64,000 nucleotides of DNA from DATFVJ01 sp963712955 (GCA_963712955.1 CAVQKF010000005.1:124001-188000); one strand, 5' to 3'. Counted from the stretch's first letter, positions 8,636-20,584 are shown. The notes: generated by a model not told the origin, from the letters alone. Numbers and translations: made by a program.

Positions 8636-8968
8636 ATGGCACAGAAGGTGAAGGTGACGGTCGTCTGCGACCTTCCGCATGACGGTGAGGTCGAGGGGGA
8701 AGAGACGGTTTCGTTCTCGTTTGACGGCACTGCGTACGAGATCGACGTATGTACTAAGCACGCGAAGGAACTTCACGACAAGGTCGGTCCGTTCGTCGAC
8801 CACGCGCGCAAGGCGAGTGGAGTCAGCCGTCGGCGCAGGACTCGCGGCGGTCCGGGGCGCGAGCGCAGCGCAGAAATCAGGGCATGGGCGAAGCAGCGCG
8901 GTTACAAGGTCAATGAGCGTGGCCGGATTCCGGCGCAGATCGTCCAGGAGTATGAGGCCGCGCACTAG
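8636..8968 (+). CDS. lsr2: Lsr2 nucleoid-associated protein
   Basis: The 110-residue product is the right length for Lsr2, the actinobacterial H-NS analogue that coats AT-rich and horizontally acquired DNA. The N-terminal dimerisation domain runs MAQKVKVTVVCDL to about residue 60 with the typical TVSFSFDGTAYEID. The C-terminal DNA-binding domain has IRAWAKQRGYKVNERGRIP, with the RGR minor-groove hook. The ATG at 8636 gives the family start. It is monocistronic as far as can be seen. Its presence next to accessory mobile DNA is consistent with xenogeneic silencing, though that is inference. Confidence 0.95.
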   Translation: MAQKVKVTVVCDLPHDGEVEGEETVSFSFDGTAYEIDVCTKHAKELHDKVGPFVDHARKASGVSRRRRTRGGPGRERSAEIRAWAKQRGYKVNERGRIPAQIVQEYEAAH

Positions 8969-9736
8969 CACTGCCCGCACTGGCAACGCCCGCACTACAC
9001 TGCCCGCACTAGTGGACAGGCGCGCTCTCAGACTGGGGCACAGTCGGTCTTCGGGCTAGTCGGTCGTGGGGCCAGTCGGTGGTCGGGCACAGGCGGTCCT
9101 GGGGCACAGGCGGTCCTGGGGCACAGTCGGTCCTGGGGCACAGTCGGTCCTGGGGCACAGTCGGTCTTCGGGCCAGTCGGTGGTGGGGGCAGCAGGGTGG
9201 CTAAGAGCGAACCGCAATATGACCGCCGGGATGGTCGGCATGACCGCCGGGATGGTCGGTCTGGGTTTTGGTCCGCCCGGTTACCGTGGGACCGCGGTGA
9301 GGGCCGCGCGGCCGCCAGGCCGCGCGGCCCAGGCCGCGCGACCGCACTGGGGCGCCTGTGGCTGGCGTGGCGCGCTGTGGGCACGGCATTTGTGCGCGCG
9401 GCACGAGCGGCGCAGGCCACACATCGCTGCGGATCGTGCGGACGCGGACACGGTATGTGTCCGCGGCTGGACCAGCGACTGCCCGCCGCTCACCGAACGG
9501 CCCGCCGATCACCGAGTGGCGAGCCGCTCAAAGCGAGCGGCGGGCCGTTCGCTTGCGGCGTATCGGGAACACCTCAGGTGCAGCACGGGGTTGGATGGGG
9601 TGAACGTCCTATGGCCGGGGAACGTCTTCAACGTGAGGCAAAACGCACCAGATGCGCTGTCCGGCTCGCGGGCTAGCATGCGGAAGGGACAGGGTCCGAC
9701 CTTACTGGCCTGCCCGACCGCTCTGTGAGGAGCGAC
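8969..9736. other. Intergenic repeat-rich region upstream of clpC
   Basis: About 770 bases without a supportable gene. It starts with repeats of CTGCCCGCACTA, continues into the 17-bp minisatellite at 9034-9190, then two direct copies of a 21-bp unit containing GACCGCCGGGATGGTCGG near 9219-9262. The last 200 bases before the clpC start (about 9540-9736) must hold its promoter and leader; no operator was assigned with confidence. Confidence 0.5.
9034..9190. repeat. 17-bp tandem repeat (minisatellite)
   Basis: Eight to nine imperfect direct copies of a unit close to TGGGGCACAGTCGGTCC. Copies alternate between CACAGTCGG, CACAGGCGG and CCAGTCGG variants. The unit is not a multiple of three and lies outside any gene. 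It is G-rich on the plus strand. Confidence 0.85.
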
Positions 9737-12253
<2,517 letters not shown>

Positions 12254-12267
12254 CCTGGTTCGATCAC

Positions 12268-12299
12268 ATGGCCCGGGCCTTCTCCAAGGCCCGGGCCAT
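12268..12299 (+). terminator. Intrinsic-type terminator after clpC
   Basis: Perfect 14-bp inverted repeat ATGGCCCGGGCCTT / AAGGCCCGGGCCAT with a 4-base loop CTCC, starting 15 bases after the clpC stop. The following tract is only TTATC rather than a long U-run, as usual for high-GC actinobacterial terminators. Confidence 0.8.
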
Positions 12300-12344
12300 T
12301 ATCATGCTCACCTCGGCTTGATTCGTGCCGCGCCTACGCTGAAG

Positions 12345-12437
12345 GCGATGCTGGCCCGGAGGATTCCGGGCCAGCGAGGCCCCGGATCGGGAAACCGGGG
12401 TGCCACGCGCGAAGCCGTGCACGGCGAGAGCCATCGC
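12345..12437 (+). promoter_or_regulatory. Candidate structured leader RNA upstream of the metF-like gene
   Basis: The 93 bases before the metF-like start fold by eye into a closed multi-branch. Outer stem GCGATG (12345-12350) pairs with CATCGC (12432-12437). Inside are a perfect 10-bp hairpin CTGGCCCGGA/TCCGGGCCAG (12351-12374), a 6-bp hairpin CCCCGG/CCGGGG (12380-12400) and GCCG/CGGC closing a TGCA loop (12414-12425). The outer stem ends 14 bases before the GTG start, well placed to control translation. It matches no riboswitch class I can recall. GC-rich DNA makes chance stems common, so this is a candidate only. Confidence 0.4.
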
Positions 12438-12451
12438 GTACCGTAGGGCTA

Positions 12452-13231
12452 GTGAACGACTGCGCCTTCGAGCTGGTTTGCGAGATCGAGCCGCCGACTC
12501 GGCCGGATCTGAAACACGTCCGCCATCAGATCGGCGTGCTCAGCCCGGTCGCCGATTCGTTCCTGATCCCCGACAACCACATCGGCCGGGCGACCGTGTC
12601 GAGCATCGCGGTCGCTCACGAGGTCGAGGCGATGGGCGGCCGCAGTATCGCCTGCGTGAACTCGCGCGACAGAAACCTGCTCGGCTTCCGGCGCGACCTG
12701 CTCACCGCCGCCGCATACGGAGTGGACCAGTTTCTTTTTGTCTATGGGGACAAGCCGAGCTCCGGGGGCCGGACCAGTGAACTGACCGTCCGCGCCATGA
12801 TCGATGAGGCACGCGCGGTGACGGCCGCTCCCGCGTTCGACGGTATCCCGGCGTTCCGCGTGGGTACCGCGGCAGGGTTGCGACCGCTGCCCGCATGGAA
12901 GCGGACCGCTGACTTCGTCTTCGTGCAGGTCAGCTACTCCGTCGAGGCGCTACTGCGCTGGCGGGACGCCAATCCGGTGGATGTGCCTGTATTCGCGGGT
13001 GTCATGGTGCTCGCAAGCGCGGGCATGGCCAGGCGGCTGGCCGCGACCATTCCGGACATCGATATCCCCACCCACCTGGTGGAACAGGTCGCGCGCGATT
13101 CAAAGGCCGGGGTCGAGGCCGCGTGTGAACAGATCCTGCGGCTGCGTGAGACTGGCGCGTTCGCGGGTGTGCACCTTGTGCCCGTCAGCTGTTTCCGTCA
13201 GGTCGCCGCCCGCCTCGAAGGTGTCATGTGA
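12452..13231 (+). CDS. Methylenetetrahydrofolate-reductase-like protein
   Basis: The 259-residue product has the (beta/alpha)8 layout of the MetF/MTHFR family: FELVCEIEPPTRPD at the first strand, DSFLIPDNHIGRATVSS, a folate/FAD-region stretch DQFLFVYGDKPSSGG (residues 91-105) and FVFVQVSYSVEAL. Family members reduce 5,10-methylene-THF to 5-methyl-THF using FAD. This one is shorter than E. coli MetF and belongs to a divergent actinobacterial branch, so the precise substrate is unproven. Start is GTG at 12452 with a weak ribosome site (GTAGGGCTA). A structured leader precedes it and GC hairpins follow. Confidence 0.7.
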   Translation: MNDCAFELVCEIEPPTRPDLKHVRHQIGVLSPVADSFLIPDNHIGRATVSSIAVAHEVEAMGGRSIACVNSRDRNLLGFRRDLLTAAAYGVDQFLFVYGDKPSSGGRTSELTVRAMIDEARAVTAAPAFDGIPAFRVGTAAGLRPLPAWKRTADFVFVQVSYSVEALLRWRDANPVDVPVFAGVMVLASAGMARRLAATIPDIDIPTHLVEQVARDSKAGVEAACEQILRLRETGAFAGVHLVPVSCFRQVAARLEGVM

Positions 13232-13682
13232 GCCCGCCCGGGGGGACGCCCCCGGCCGGCCTGGTGGTGGCGTCGCGCCGCGGAGCCGTTAAGGCTGTGT
13301 TGGCCCGGGGGGCGGCCCCCCGGGATCCCCCCGGGCCGGCCTGATGGCCGTCCAGTTCGAACAGGCGCACTCTGTCCGGCCAGGGCGGCCGGAACGCGCG
13401 GGTGTCCGGGCCGACCGCGAGCAGGCGCGCCAGCTGTCCGTGCCAGCCGCGCCATCTCAGCGATCGCGGATTGTTCGAGACGGCCTCCGATCCTGCCTGC
13501 CGGCGCCGCACCCGGGTGCGGCTGACCGGAGCCGCCAGACGCACGATTCTCAGACGTGCCAGCCAGCCCGCCGGTGACGCCATGACCCGTTCCGTCGCCG
13601 GTCCCAGCGAAGCGAAACGCGTGGCCCTCCTGCGCGACGAGCTTGACAGTCTCCTGCCGGTCGAGCGCGGTCGTCAGAGGGA
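13232..13682. other. Intergenic region with two GC hairpins
   Basis: About 450 bases between the convergent metF-like and mutY genes with no convincing gene. A small hairpin CGGGGG/CCCCCG sits at 13239-13254. A perfect 11-bp one, GGCCCGGGGGG/CCCCCCGGGCC, at 13302-13337 is a probable terminator for the metF-like transcript. The rest to 13682 shows no recognisable signal. Confidence 0.5.
13302..13337. terminator. GC-rich hairpin, probable terminator
   Basis: Perfect inverted repeat GGCCCGGGGGG (13302-13312) / CCCCCCGGGCC (13327-13337), 70 bases after the metF-like stop. No U-run follows, so termination may be weak or factor dependent. Confidence 0.5.
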
Positions 13683-14555
13683 TCAGCGAGGCAGGGCGTA
13701 CGTGCCGTCGGCAAGTGGCTCAGCGAGGCCGTCCGCGACGAGGCTGTCGAGCGCGCGTTCCCGCTGGGCCGCGTCCGACCACACTCCGTCAAGGTCCACC
13801 TTCGCCACGGGATCGCGGGCGCCGCGCAGTACGGCCAGAATGCGGCCACGGCATTGCCGGTCTGTGCCCTGGTACCGCTGCTGCCCGGCCCGACGCCCCA
13901 CCGCGGCAGGGAAGCCCCTGAGCCGCCACGAACACGACTGCGCGACCGGGCACCGGCCACATGCCGGGCTCGCGGTTGTGCACACTAGTGCCCCGAGTTC
14001 CATGACCGCGACAGCCCACCGAGCGGCCAGAGCAGGCTGGGCCGGCAGCAGCGATTCAGCGAGCCGTGTCTCGGCGGCCGAAAGCGCGCGCGGCGGGAAC
14101 GCCATGCCACTGAGCAGCCGCGCAAGCACCCGCCGTACATTCGTGTCCAGCACGGCGTGCCGCTGGCCGAACGCGAAGCTTGCCACCGCCGCGGCGGTGT
14201 AGGGCCCGATGCCTGGGAGTGCCAGTAGGTCCTCTCGCGATGCTGGGACCTCGCCGCCGTGCTGCTGAGTGATGATTTGTGCCGTCGCATGCAGGTTGAG
14301 CGCCCGGCGCGGATAGCCTAGGTAACCCCACTGCCGCACCGCCTCGCCAGCGGGCTCAGCAGCGAGCGCGCCGGGCGCGGGCCATCGCCTTAGCCACTCG
14401 AGGTAAACGGGGACGACGCGGGAGACCGGAGTCTGCTGCAGCATGATTTCGCTGACGAGCACTGCCCACGGCGACGCGGTCGGCTCACGCCATGGCAGGT
14501 CGCGGGCGTGCCGCTCGTACCAGTTCAGGACAGGGTCCAGGTAGCCGTTAGCCAT
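13683..14555 (-). CDS. mutY: Adenine DNA glycosylase MutY
   Basis: The 290-residue product removes adenine mispaired with 8-oxoguanine. Catalytic Glu is E36 in VSEIMLQQTPVSRV. The helix-hairpin-helix is LPGIGPYTAAAVASFAFG (113-130) with catalytic Asp D137 in VLDTNVRRVLARL. The [4Fe-4S] ligands are C192-X6-C199-X2-C202-X5-C208. It ends without the C-terminal NUDIX-like oxoG-recognition domain of E. coli MutY. Short versions of this kind are common in Actinobacteria. Its start is ATG at 14555. It is convergent with the metF-like gene and appears monocistronic. Confidence 0.93.
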   Translation of the reverse strand: MANGYLDPVLNWYERHARDLPWREPTASPWAVLVSEIMLQQTPVSRVVPVYLEWLRRWPAPGALAAEPAGEAVRQWGYLGYPRRALNLHATAQIITQQHGGEVPASREDLLALPGIGPYTAAAVASFAFGQRHAVLDTNVRRVLARLLSGMAFPPRALSAAETRLAESLLPAQPALAARWAVAVMELGALVCTTASPACGRCPVAQSCSWRLRGFPAAVGRRAGQQRYQGTDRQCRGRILAVLRGARDPVAKVDLDGVWSDAAQRERALDSLVADGLAEPLADGTYALPR

Positions 14556-15397
14556 ATCGGACCGATCCTCGCACGCCTGGTGTGCGGGGGGACTGACATG
14601 GTCGGGCGTTACTGACCCAGCGCGATGCTTGCCCGGATACTTGCCCGGATAACTGACGGCCCTCCCGGCGCCATTGGGCCGGAATCGCCGTGCTCGCGGC
14701 TACGCGCCCACGGCCACCGCGGACGCAGCAGGCTGCCCTGGTGGCAGAGCGAGCGCGAGTCCGGGGCGCCCGCCGCCCGGTGTAGGTGCGGTGCCGGGCG
14801 CGGGGCGCGGTGCGGAAGGGCGCAAGCGCCCGCCCGCCGTGCCGGGCCCGTCGCCTGTGCCGTGTGCCGTGTGGCCGCCCGCTGGTGTCCGGCCGTGCCG
14901 GGATGCGGCTGTGCCCGCCCGCCCGCTGTGCCGGGCCGGGTGTGCCGGGCCGGGTGTGCCGGGTGCCGGCCGGCGTGTACGAGGCGGTCTCATCGGGGCC
15001 GGGCTGGCCTTCGCGAAGGTGGGGCTGGGGAGCGCCGGGATAAACCGGCCTGGAGAAGGGACATGAAAACGTCCTGCATCGAAGGAGTAGCGACCCACGA
15101 TGACCTCAAGTCATGCGTCGGCGCCCGTGAGGACGCAGGCGAAGCGTTGACAGAGGGAGACGTAGGCTGGGTCATTGAGCCGCGAAATCAACAGTTCAGG
15201 GTGCCGACGCCGTCCCAGTGGCCGGAAGGCAACATCGCTGGCCGCGCTATCGCGAGCTGCCAGCGGGCCCCGCGCGGTCAAAGAGCCTGTGCATGCGTTG
15301 AGTCTTCAGGTGCGAGAACCGGGAGATCCCGCGGTTGCCCGTCTGGCTGTGATGGCAGGGCGGGCCGCTCGGGGAACGCTGAGGCGGTAAGCCCGAG
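14556..15397. other. Non-coding: GC repeats and 5' ribozyme part of group II intron
   Basis: No gene is supported. From 14810 to 14985 the sequence is built of GTGCCGGGCCGG-type short repeats. From about 15050 it has the look of a group II intron ribozyme leading into its RT gene: the segment near 15305-15420 includes GTGCGAGAACCGGGAGATCC, GGCGGGCCGCTCGGG and GAACGACCGCGGGAAGTC, which recur in actinobacterial intron domains I-IV. The exact 5' exon-intron junction could not be fixed by eye. Confidence 0.5.
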
Positions 15398-15884
15398 ATG
15401 AACGACCGCGGGAAGTCTGACAGCCGCGTAGTACCTGCGAAGCTGGCGAACAAGACCGGGCAGCCGGTGGCGGAGCCGGTGGAGGAAAGGCGGCTGACCA
15501 AGGGGAACACGGGCCAGCAAAACGCGCCCCGGACTCAGGGCCGTGATATTGACGCGTCAAGTGCGCTGGAACGTGTGCGCCGAGTTGCACGAAAGGACAA
15601 GGGAGCGCGATTCACGGCGCTGCTGCACCACGTCGACCTCTCCCGGCTATGGGCGGCCTACGCGGCGATCAGCCCGAAGGCCGCTCCGGGGGTGGATCAG
15701 GTGACGTGGGCCGCCTACGGGCAGAATCTCCGGGTGAACCTCGAAGACCTGCTCCGCCGGGTTCACAGCGGTGCCTACCGGGCGAGCCCCTCTCGCAGGG
15801 TGTACATACCGAAGCCAGACGGGCGGCAGCGACCGCTCGGCATAGCCACGGAGGTGGCATAGTGCCGCGTCATCCAGTGATCCT

Positions 15885-16121
15885 TTGGGTTTCGTCGTCG
15901 TCACCCATCCGTTCCATCCGCTGACGGGTCAGCGGCTGGAGGTCTTGTTCGCTAAGCGGCGGGCCGGTGCCACAGTGTTCGTCTGCGCGGGCGGTGCCTA
16001 CGGGTCGATCACGCTGCCGGAATCGTGGACCGACCGGGGCAAGCCGCCCGAGACCGGCCGGCTGTCGGCCGAGGGGGTCGCAGCACTCGGCGCTGTGACA
16101 CGCGCACTGCAAGGTCGTTGA
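15885..16121 (+). CDS. Y4bD/Y4pK-like (DUF5372) small protein
   Basis: The 78-residue product begins GFVVVTHPFHPLTGQRLEVL, the recognisable start of the Y4bD/Y4pK (DUF5372) family, and ends with ESWTDRG...VAALGAVTRAL. Family members are small genes next to recombinases in mobile elements; their role is not known. Only a TTG start is available in frame, and the insertion end is just 35 bases upstream, so the true start is uncertain. Confidence 0.6.
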   Translation: MGFVVVTHPFHPLTGQRLEVLFAKRRAGATVFVCAGGAYGSITLPESWTDRGKPPETGRLSAEGVAALGAVTRALQGR

Positions 16122-16154
16122 TTGCCATGCCTGGCAGCGACATACTCTTTTGCG

Positions 16155-16517
16155 ATGAGAGACCTAAAGAAGGAGACCGGGACCGGCCTGGCGGGCATGC
16201 CGACGCGGCGGCTGCTGTCGCGGCGGCGCGCTCTCGCCGCCCGGCTGGGGGGCGCCGAGCAGGTGCTGTCCGGCTCGCTGACCGAGCAGACGCGGCGATG
16301 CGGCAAGGCCGGCTGCCGGTGCGCGCGCGGCGAGCCGCACGGCCCGTATGCCTTCTTCGCCCCGAAGACCGCGGCCCGGGGCCGGCTGCGGTACGTCCCG
16401 GCGTCCCTGGCCGGGGTGGTGCGCCGGTACCTGCGCAACGGCGAGGAGATCGAGCAGCTGCTCGCAGAGATCTCGGCAATCAACGCCGAGCTGCTGGCCC
16501 GGAGGGAGCTGTCCTAG
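16155..16517 (+). CDS. DUF6788-like small basic protein of recombinase element
   Basis: The 120-residue product has the pattern RRCGKAGCRCARGEPHGPYAFF (two Cys-X-Cys-like pairs within it) seen in DUF6788-type proteins, flanked by basic, helical regions. The Cys/His spacing suggests metal binding, perhaps nucleic-acid contact. It lies between the Y4bD-like gene and the recombinase. The ATG at 16155 is preferred over the TTG at 16122 because the family start is near the MRDLKKE segment. Function is unknown. Confidence 0.6.
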   Translation: MRDLKKETGTGLAGMPTRRLLSRRRALAARLGGAEQVLSGSLTEQTRRCGKAGCRCARGEPHGPYAFFAPKTAARGRLRYVPASLAGVVRRYLRNGEEIEQLLAEISAINAELLARRELS

Positions 16518-16608
16518 CCGGTGAGCGCCGCCGTCCTGTCCGGGCCCGCACGGGCCGAAGCGGTGGCGGCGCTGGCCAACATGACCATCTCGGCGCTGGG
16601 AGGCACGC

Positions 16609-18700
16609 GTGAACGGCGAGCACAAGATCACGAGCTTTCACCGGGAGCGGACGGCGGTAATCTACCTGCGGCAATCCTCGATGGCCCAGGTCCGCCAGCA
16701 CACCGAGCCCGGCCAAGAGCCAGTACGGCCTGGCGGAGACGGCGGCCGCGCTGGGCTGGGCTCGCACGTCGATCGAGGTGATCGACACCGACCTGGGGAT
16801 CTCCGGCAAGTGGGGGGTGGCCCGGGAGGGGTTCACCGAGCTGGTGACCAGGATGTGCCGGGGCGATGTCGGGGCGATCTTCGGGATCGAGATCACCCGG
16901 CTGGCCCGGTCGAACGCCGACGTGGCGCGGCTGGCGGAGTTCGCCCGGATCACCGGCACGCTGCTGATCGACCCCGACGGCGTCTACGACCCCGCCGATG
17001 TGAACGACCGCGTCCTGCTCGGCTTCAAGGGCACCATGGGGGAGATGGAACTGCACGTGATGGCGCAGCGGCTGCAGGCCAACAAGCGCGCCGCGGCCGA
17101 GCGCGGCGAGCTGCGCACCCCGCTGCCGGTCGGCTATGTCCACGACGAGGCCGGCGATGTGGTGATCGACCCCGATGCCGGGGTCCAGGCCGCGATCCGT
17201 GATGTGCTCGCGGCGTTCGCCGCGTGCGGGTCGGCCTACGGGGTGGTCGCCGCGTTCGCCGGGCGGCGGTTCCCGCTGCGCGCCTACGGCGGCGCATGGG
17301 CCGGGCAGCTGCGCTGGGGGCGGCTCACCCACGCCCGCGTGCTCGGGATCTTGAAGAACCCGGGCTACGCCGGGGCGTACGTGTTCGGCCGCTACACCTC
17401 GCACCGCACCGCCGGCCCCGGCGGCACCGTGCACACGGCGATCGTGGAACGGCCCCGCGCCGACTGGCCGGTCCTGATCAAAGACCACCACGAGGCATAT
17501 ATCACCTGGGCGGACTACCTGGCCAACGAGGCCAGGCTCGCGGCCAACCGGACCAACGCCGGAGCACGGCCACCCCGCGAGGGCTGCGCGCTATGCCAGG
17601 GGATCATCTTGTGCGGCAGCTGCGGCAAGCCGATGCGCACCAGCTACCACACCGGTCAGCGGCCCTCCTATGAGTGCAGCTCCCACCGCGACCGGCTCAC
17701 CACGCCCGCCTGCCGGTCGGTCGCCGCCGCCACCGTAGACGACGCGGTCGCGCGCATGCTGCTGGACGCGCTTACCCCTGACCAGGTCGCCCTGGCGCTG
17801 TCAGCCGCCGACGAGGTCGCGGGCCGGCACCAGCGGGTCAGCCGGGCCGCCGAGCTGGCCGTGGAACGGGCCCGCTATGAGGCCAGCCGGGCCGAGCGCG
17901 CGTTCTGCCAGGTCGAGCCGGAGAACCGGCTGGTCGCCCGCAGCCTGGAGGCCCGCTGGGAGGACCGGCTCGCCGCCCTCGCCGAGGCCGAGCAGGCGCT
18001 GGCGGCCGCCCGGGACACGCTGCCGCCGCTGCCCGGCCGGACGCAGCTGGAGAAACTCGCCACCGACCTGCCCGGGCTCTGGCACGCGCCGGCCACCAGC
18101 AGCAAGGACCGCAAACGGCTGCTGCGCACCCTGATCGCCGACATCACCCTGCTCCCCGAGCAGCAACCCGGCCAGGTGCGCATCGGGATCCGCTGGCACA
18201 CCGGCGCCACCGACGAACTTGTCACCGGCCTGCCCATCCACTCCGGCACGGCCAAGCGCACTCCGGCCGCCGCAGTCGAGCTCGTCCGGCAGCTCGGACC
18301 GGCCACCAGCAACGACGAGCTAGCCCGCCGGCTGAACGCCGCCGGGCTGACCACCGGCCACGGCCGCCCCTTCGACGTCAAGGCCGTCCGGTGGATCCGC
18401 CACGCCTACAACATCCCCGCCCCCGCCCCCTACGCCGGCAGCGAGATCCCGGTGGCCGAAGCCGCCCGGCGGCTGGGCTGCGGCACCGGCGTCATCTACT
18501 ACTGGATCGACTCCGCCCAGCTCGACGCCCGGCGCGGCCCCGGCGGCAGGCTGTGCATCCCGTGGACCAGCGACATCGAGGCCGCCTGCCGCCGACGCAT
18601 CGCCGGATCCGGCCACCTGAACCCGGCCGCCCGCCGCACCAGGCCACGGAACCGGCCCCAGCGGCACGAGGCCGCCGCCGTCACTGTCAGCACCGCCTGA
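16609..18700 (+). pseudogene. Large serine recombinase, frameshifted near its N-terminus
   Basis: The N-terminus from GTG 16609 reads through the catalytic serine segment AVIYLRQSSMAQVRQHTE (serine recombinase). The frame is then lost near 16712; continuing one base off resumes SQYGLAETAAALGWARTSIE and runs to 18700. The second part contains the resolvase body (IEITRLARSNADVARL, GTMGEMELHVMAQRLQANK), a recombinase domain (GILKNPGYAGAYVFGRY), a zinc-ribbon (ILCGSCGKPMRTSY...CRS) and a coiled coil (about nt 17820-18010). Size and order match large serine recombinases. A single inserted base, or sequencing error, explains the break. Confidence 0.85.
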
Positions 18701-19127
18701 CATGATCACACCAGCGAACCCGTGAATGCGGCCCTGGCCAGCGCAGACCCGCACCACGCCCGAACATCCCGACACGCGATTGCAGAAGGGGCAGTATGAA
18801 TCGTCCGTCGCCACTTTGGAGGACAAGATCGTCCAACGGGCGGTGGTCGAGGTATTGAATGCCATTTATGAGGAGGACTTCCTCGGCTTCTCCTACGGGT
18901 TCCGGCCAGGGCGCAGCCCGCACGATGCGCTGGATGCGCTGAGCGTCGGAATCTCAAGGAAGAAGGTGAACTACGTGCTCGACGCTGACATCAGCGACTT
19001 CTTTTCCAAGCTCGATCATTCTTGGCTGGAGAAGTTTCTCGGGCACCGTATCGCGGACAAACGAGTCCTGCGGCTCATCCGGAAGTGGCTGAACGCAGGG
19101 GTCATCGAGGACGGGAACTGGAAGGAG

Positions 19128-19137
19128 ACGATAGAGG
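19128..19137. repeat. Left target-site duplication of IS4-family element
   Basis: ACGATAGAGG, identical to 20712-20721 on the other side of the IS. Length 10 bp is typical for IS4-family insertions. Confidence 0.93.
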
Positions 19138-19150
19138 CAATGCCAGGGAG

Positions 19151-20584
19151 TTAAGGGCTGGGCGCTTGTGTCAAGCATCTCCGGCGGCGTGTCTTCTCCG
19201 GCGCCGCGGCCTGGTGAATGGTGGTGGTCAGGCTGGTGATCGGCAGGCACTTGGTGGGTTTGTCGGGTGGGTGCTTGGCCCAGCGGGACAGCGGGGATTT
19301 GACCTTCCGGGCGCAGACGCGGGGCCGGCGCGGCCCGTGCAGGTTCGCCAGGATGGCACGGCCGATGTCGCCGGCCAGGTCGACCGTGCCGGTGACGACG
19401 TTGCGTGCCTGGGTCAAAAGCGTCGCGGCGGTCTCGACGGCGATCTGGTAGCTGGCGCGGTCGGGGTCGGTGCCCGGGACGGTCTGGACGGCGTCGGTGA
19501 TGGCGATCCGCAGCGCCTGGTAGAGGGCCAGCAGCGCCCACATCTCCTGCTCCAGGCCGGCCGGGTCGTGCGAGCGCAGCACCCGCCCGTGCAGCAGGGT
19601 GTGCCGCAGCGCGAGGTAGGCGATCTCGTGCTCCCAGCGCTCGTGATACAGGCGGATCAGCGCGTCCGCGGGGTAGGCGCGGTGGTCCAGGAGCGTGGTA
19701 GCCAGCCGGTAGGTGCCGCCGTACCTGGTGCCGTCGGCGCAGGTGACCGTCACGCTGGCGGCGATGAGACGGACTTTCACGCCGCCGATGACCGACAGCA
19801 CCGACCCGTCGGGCAGGTGCCCCAGCACCGGCGGGCGGCGGGTGGCTGTCAGCCGCACCAGGAACTGCGCCCTGGTGGCGGCGACCTCGCGCAGGAACTC
19901 CCCGGCGTCAAAACCGCGGTCGGCCAGCAGCAGCATCGTGTCGTCCAAGTGGTGCAGCAGCTTGCGGGCCCAGGTGATCTCCCCGTCGGCGGGCGTGCCG
20001 AACACCGCCCCGATCAGCGCGCGGGTGCCGGTCTCGCAAAGGGTCATCAGCTGGATCGCCGGGTAGCCGGTCTCGCCCCGGCTGGCGTTCAGCTTGCCCA
20101 GCCAGCCCCGGTTGCGGGGCTTGTCCGGGACCTTGATCGACCGGCACCCGTCGAAGGCGACGGTGCGGTACCGGCCAAAGCACACCCCTGGCGTGCGCGG
20201 CCGGCCCAGCGGGCCGGCCAGCATCTCGAACAGCGCCTTCACTGGCGCGATACCGATACGCCGGCGCAGGTCACGCAGCGCCCTCAAAGATGGCGAAGGC
20301 AGTCCCCGGCTGTCCAGGGCCGCGGTCAGCTGCGCCCACACGCCCCGATACCCGGTTCCGGGAAACAGGCACATCGCCAGCACGAAATACAGCCCGACCC
20401 GCGAGGGCAGTAACCGCAGCCGCCGCTCTTGAGTGCGCGTCCCCTCCAGCACCGCATCCGCCAACTCGAACGGCACCTGCTGGGTCAACTCGCCCAGGTG
20501 CCCGGGGGCGAACACCCCCGCCGCCACACTGATCGTCTTCGTAATGGTCACAACAGCAGTACGGGTGGCAGACTGAATGCGCAA
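19151..20584 (-). CDS. IS4-family DDE transposase
   Basis: The 477-residue product has an IS4 N-terminal domain (RLLPSRVGLYFVLAMCLFPG), then an RNase-H-like catalytic core: first Asp in VAFDGCRSIKV, second in LLADRGFDAGEF, and the glutamate within the Y-X2-RW-X-hydrophobic motif YHERWEHEIAYLALR. The gene fills nearly the whole IS. The first start is TTG at 20584, which lies in a strong 13-bp hairpin with 20632-20644; a GTG at 20551 is an alternative. The frame is intact, so the IS may be active. Confidence 0.92.
   Translation of the reverse strand: MRIQSATRTAVVTITKTISVAAGVFAPGHLGELTQQVPFELADAVLEGTRTQERRLRLLPSRVGLYFVLAMCLFPGTGYRGVWAQLTAALDSRGLPSPSLRALRDLRRRIGIAPVKALFEMLAGPLGRPRTPGVCFGRYRTVAFDGCRSIKVPDKPRNRGWLGKLNASRGETGYPAIQLMTLCETGTRALIGAVFGTPADGEITWARKLLHHLDDTMLLLADRGFDAGEFLREVAATRAQFLVRLTATRRPPVLGHLPDGSVLSVIGGVKVRLIAASVTVTCADGTRYGGTYRLATTLLDHRAYPADALIRLYHERWEHEIAYLALRHTLLHGRVLRSHDPAGLEQEMWALLALYQALRIAITDAVQTVPGTDPDRASYQIAVETAATLLTQARNVVTGTVDLAGDIGRAILANLHGPRRPRVCARKVKSPLSRWAKHPPDKPTKCLPITSLTTTIHQAAAPEKTRRRRCLTQAPSP

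Larger units (their letters stand above)
15850..18814 (+). mobile_element. Serine-recombinase mobile element inserted in the intron RT
   Basis: The element is bounded by GCCAC at both ends (15845-15849 left, 18810-18814 right). This five-base direct repeat fits the crossover or target duplication of a serine integrase. It carries a Y4bD/Y4pK-like (DUF5372) gene, a DUF6788-like gene and a large serine recombinase, a set I recognise as travelling together. No inverted repeats were found at the ends. The recombinase is frameshifted, so this copy is probably immobile unless helped. Confidence 0.75.

Noticed and set aside
9034..9190. CRISPR or integron-like repeats
   Set aside because: Unit of 17 bp without spacers; simple minisatellite.
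9640..9700. ClgR operator upstream of clpC
   Set aside because: AACGCACCAGATGCGC has CGC/GCG arms but 7 bases between instead of the expected 5.
13344..13577. Open frames on both strands between metF-like and mutY
   Set aside because: No ribosome site, composition dominated by Arg/Ala/Pro as expected for chance frames in GC-rich DNA, and no recognisable motif.
14625..15401. Long plus-strand frame before the intron RT
   Set aside because: It runs through simple GTGCCGGG repeats and ribozyme sequence; Cys/Arg-rich shadow product.
19022..20413. 463-residue plus-strand frame opposite the IS4 transposase
   Set aside because: Antisense of a well-supported DDE transposase with matching terminal repeats.
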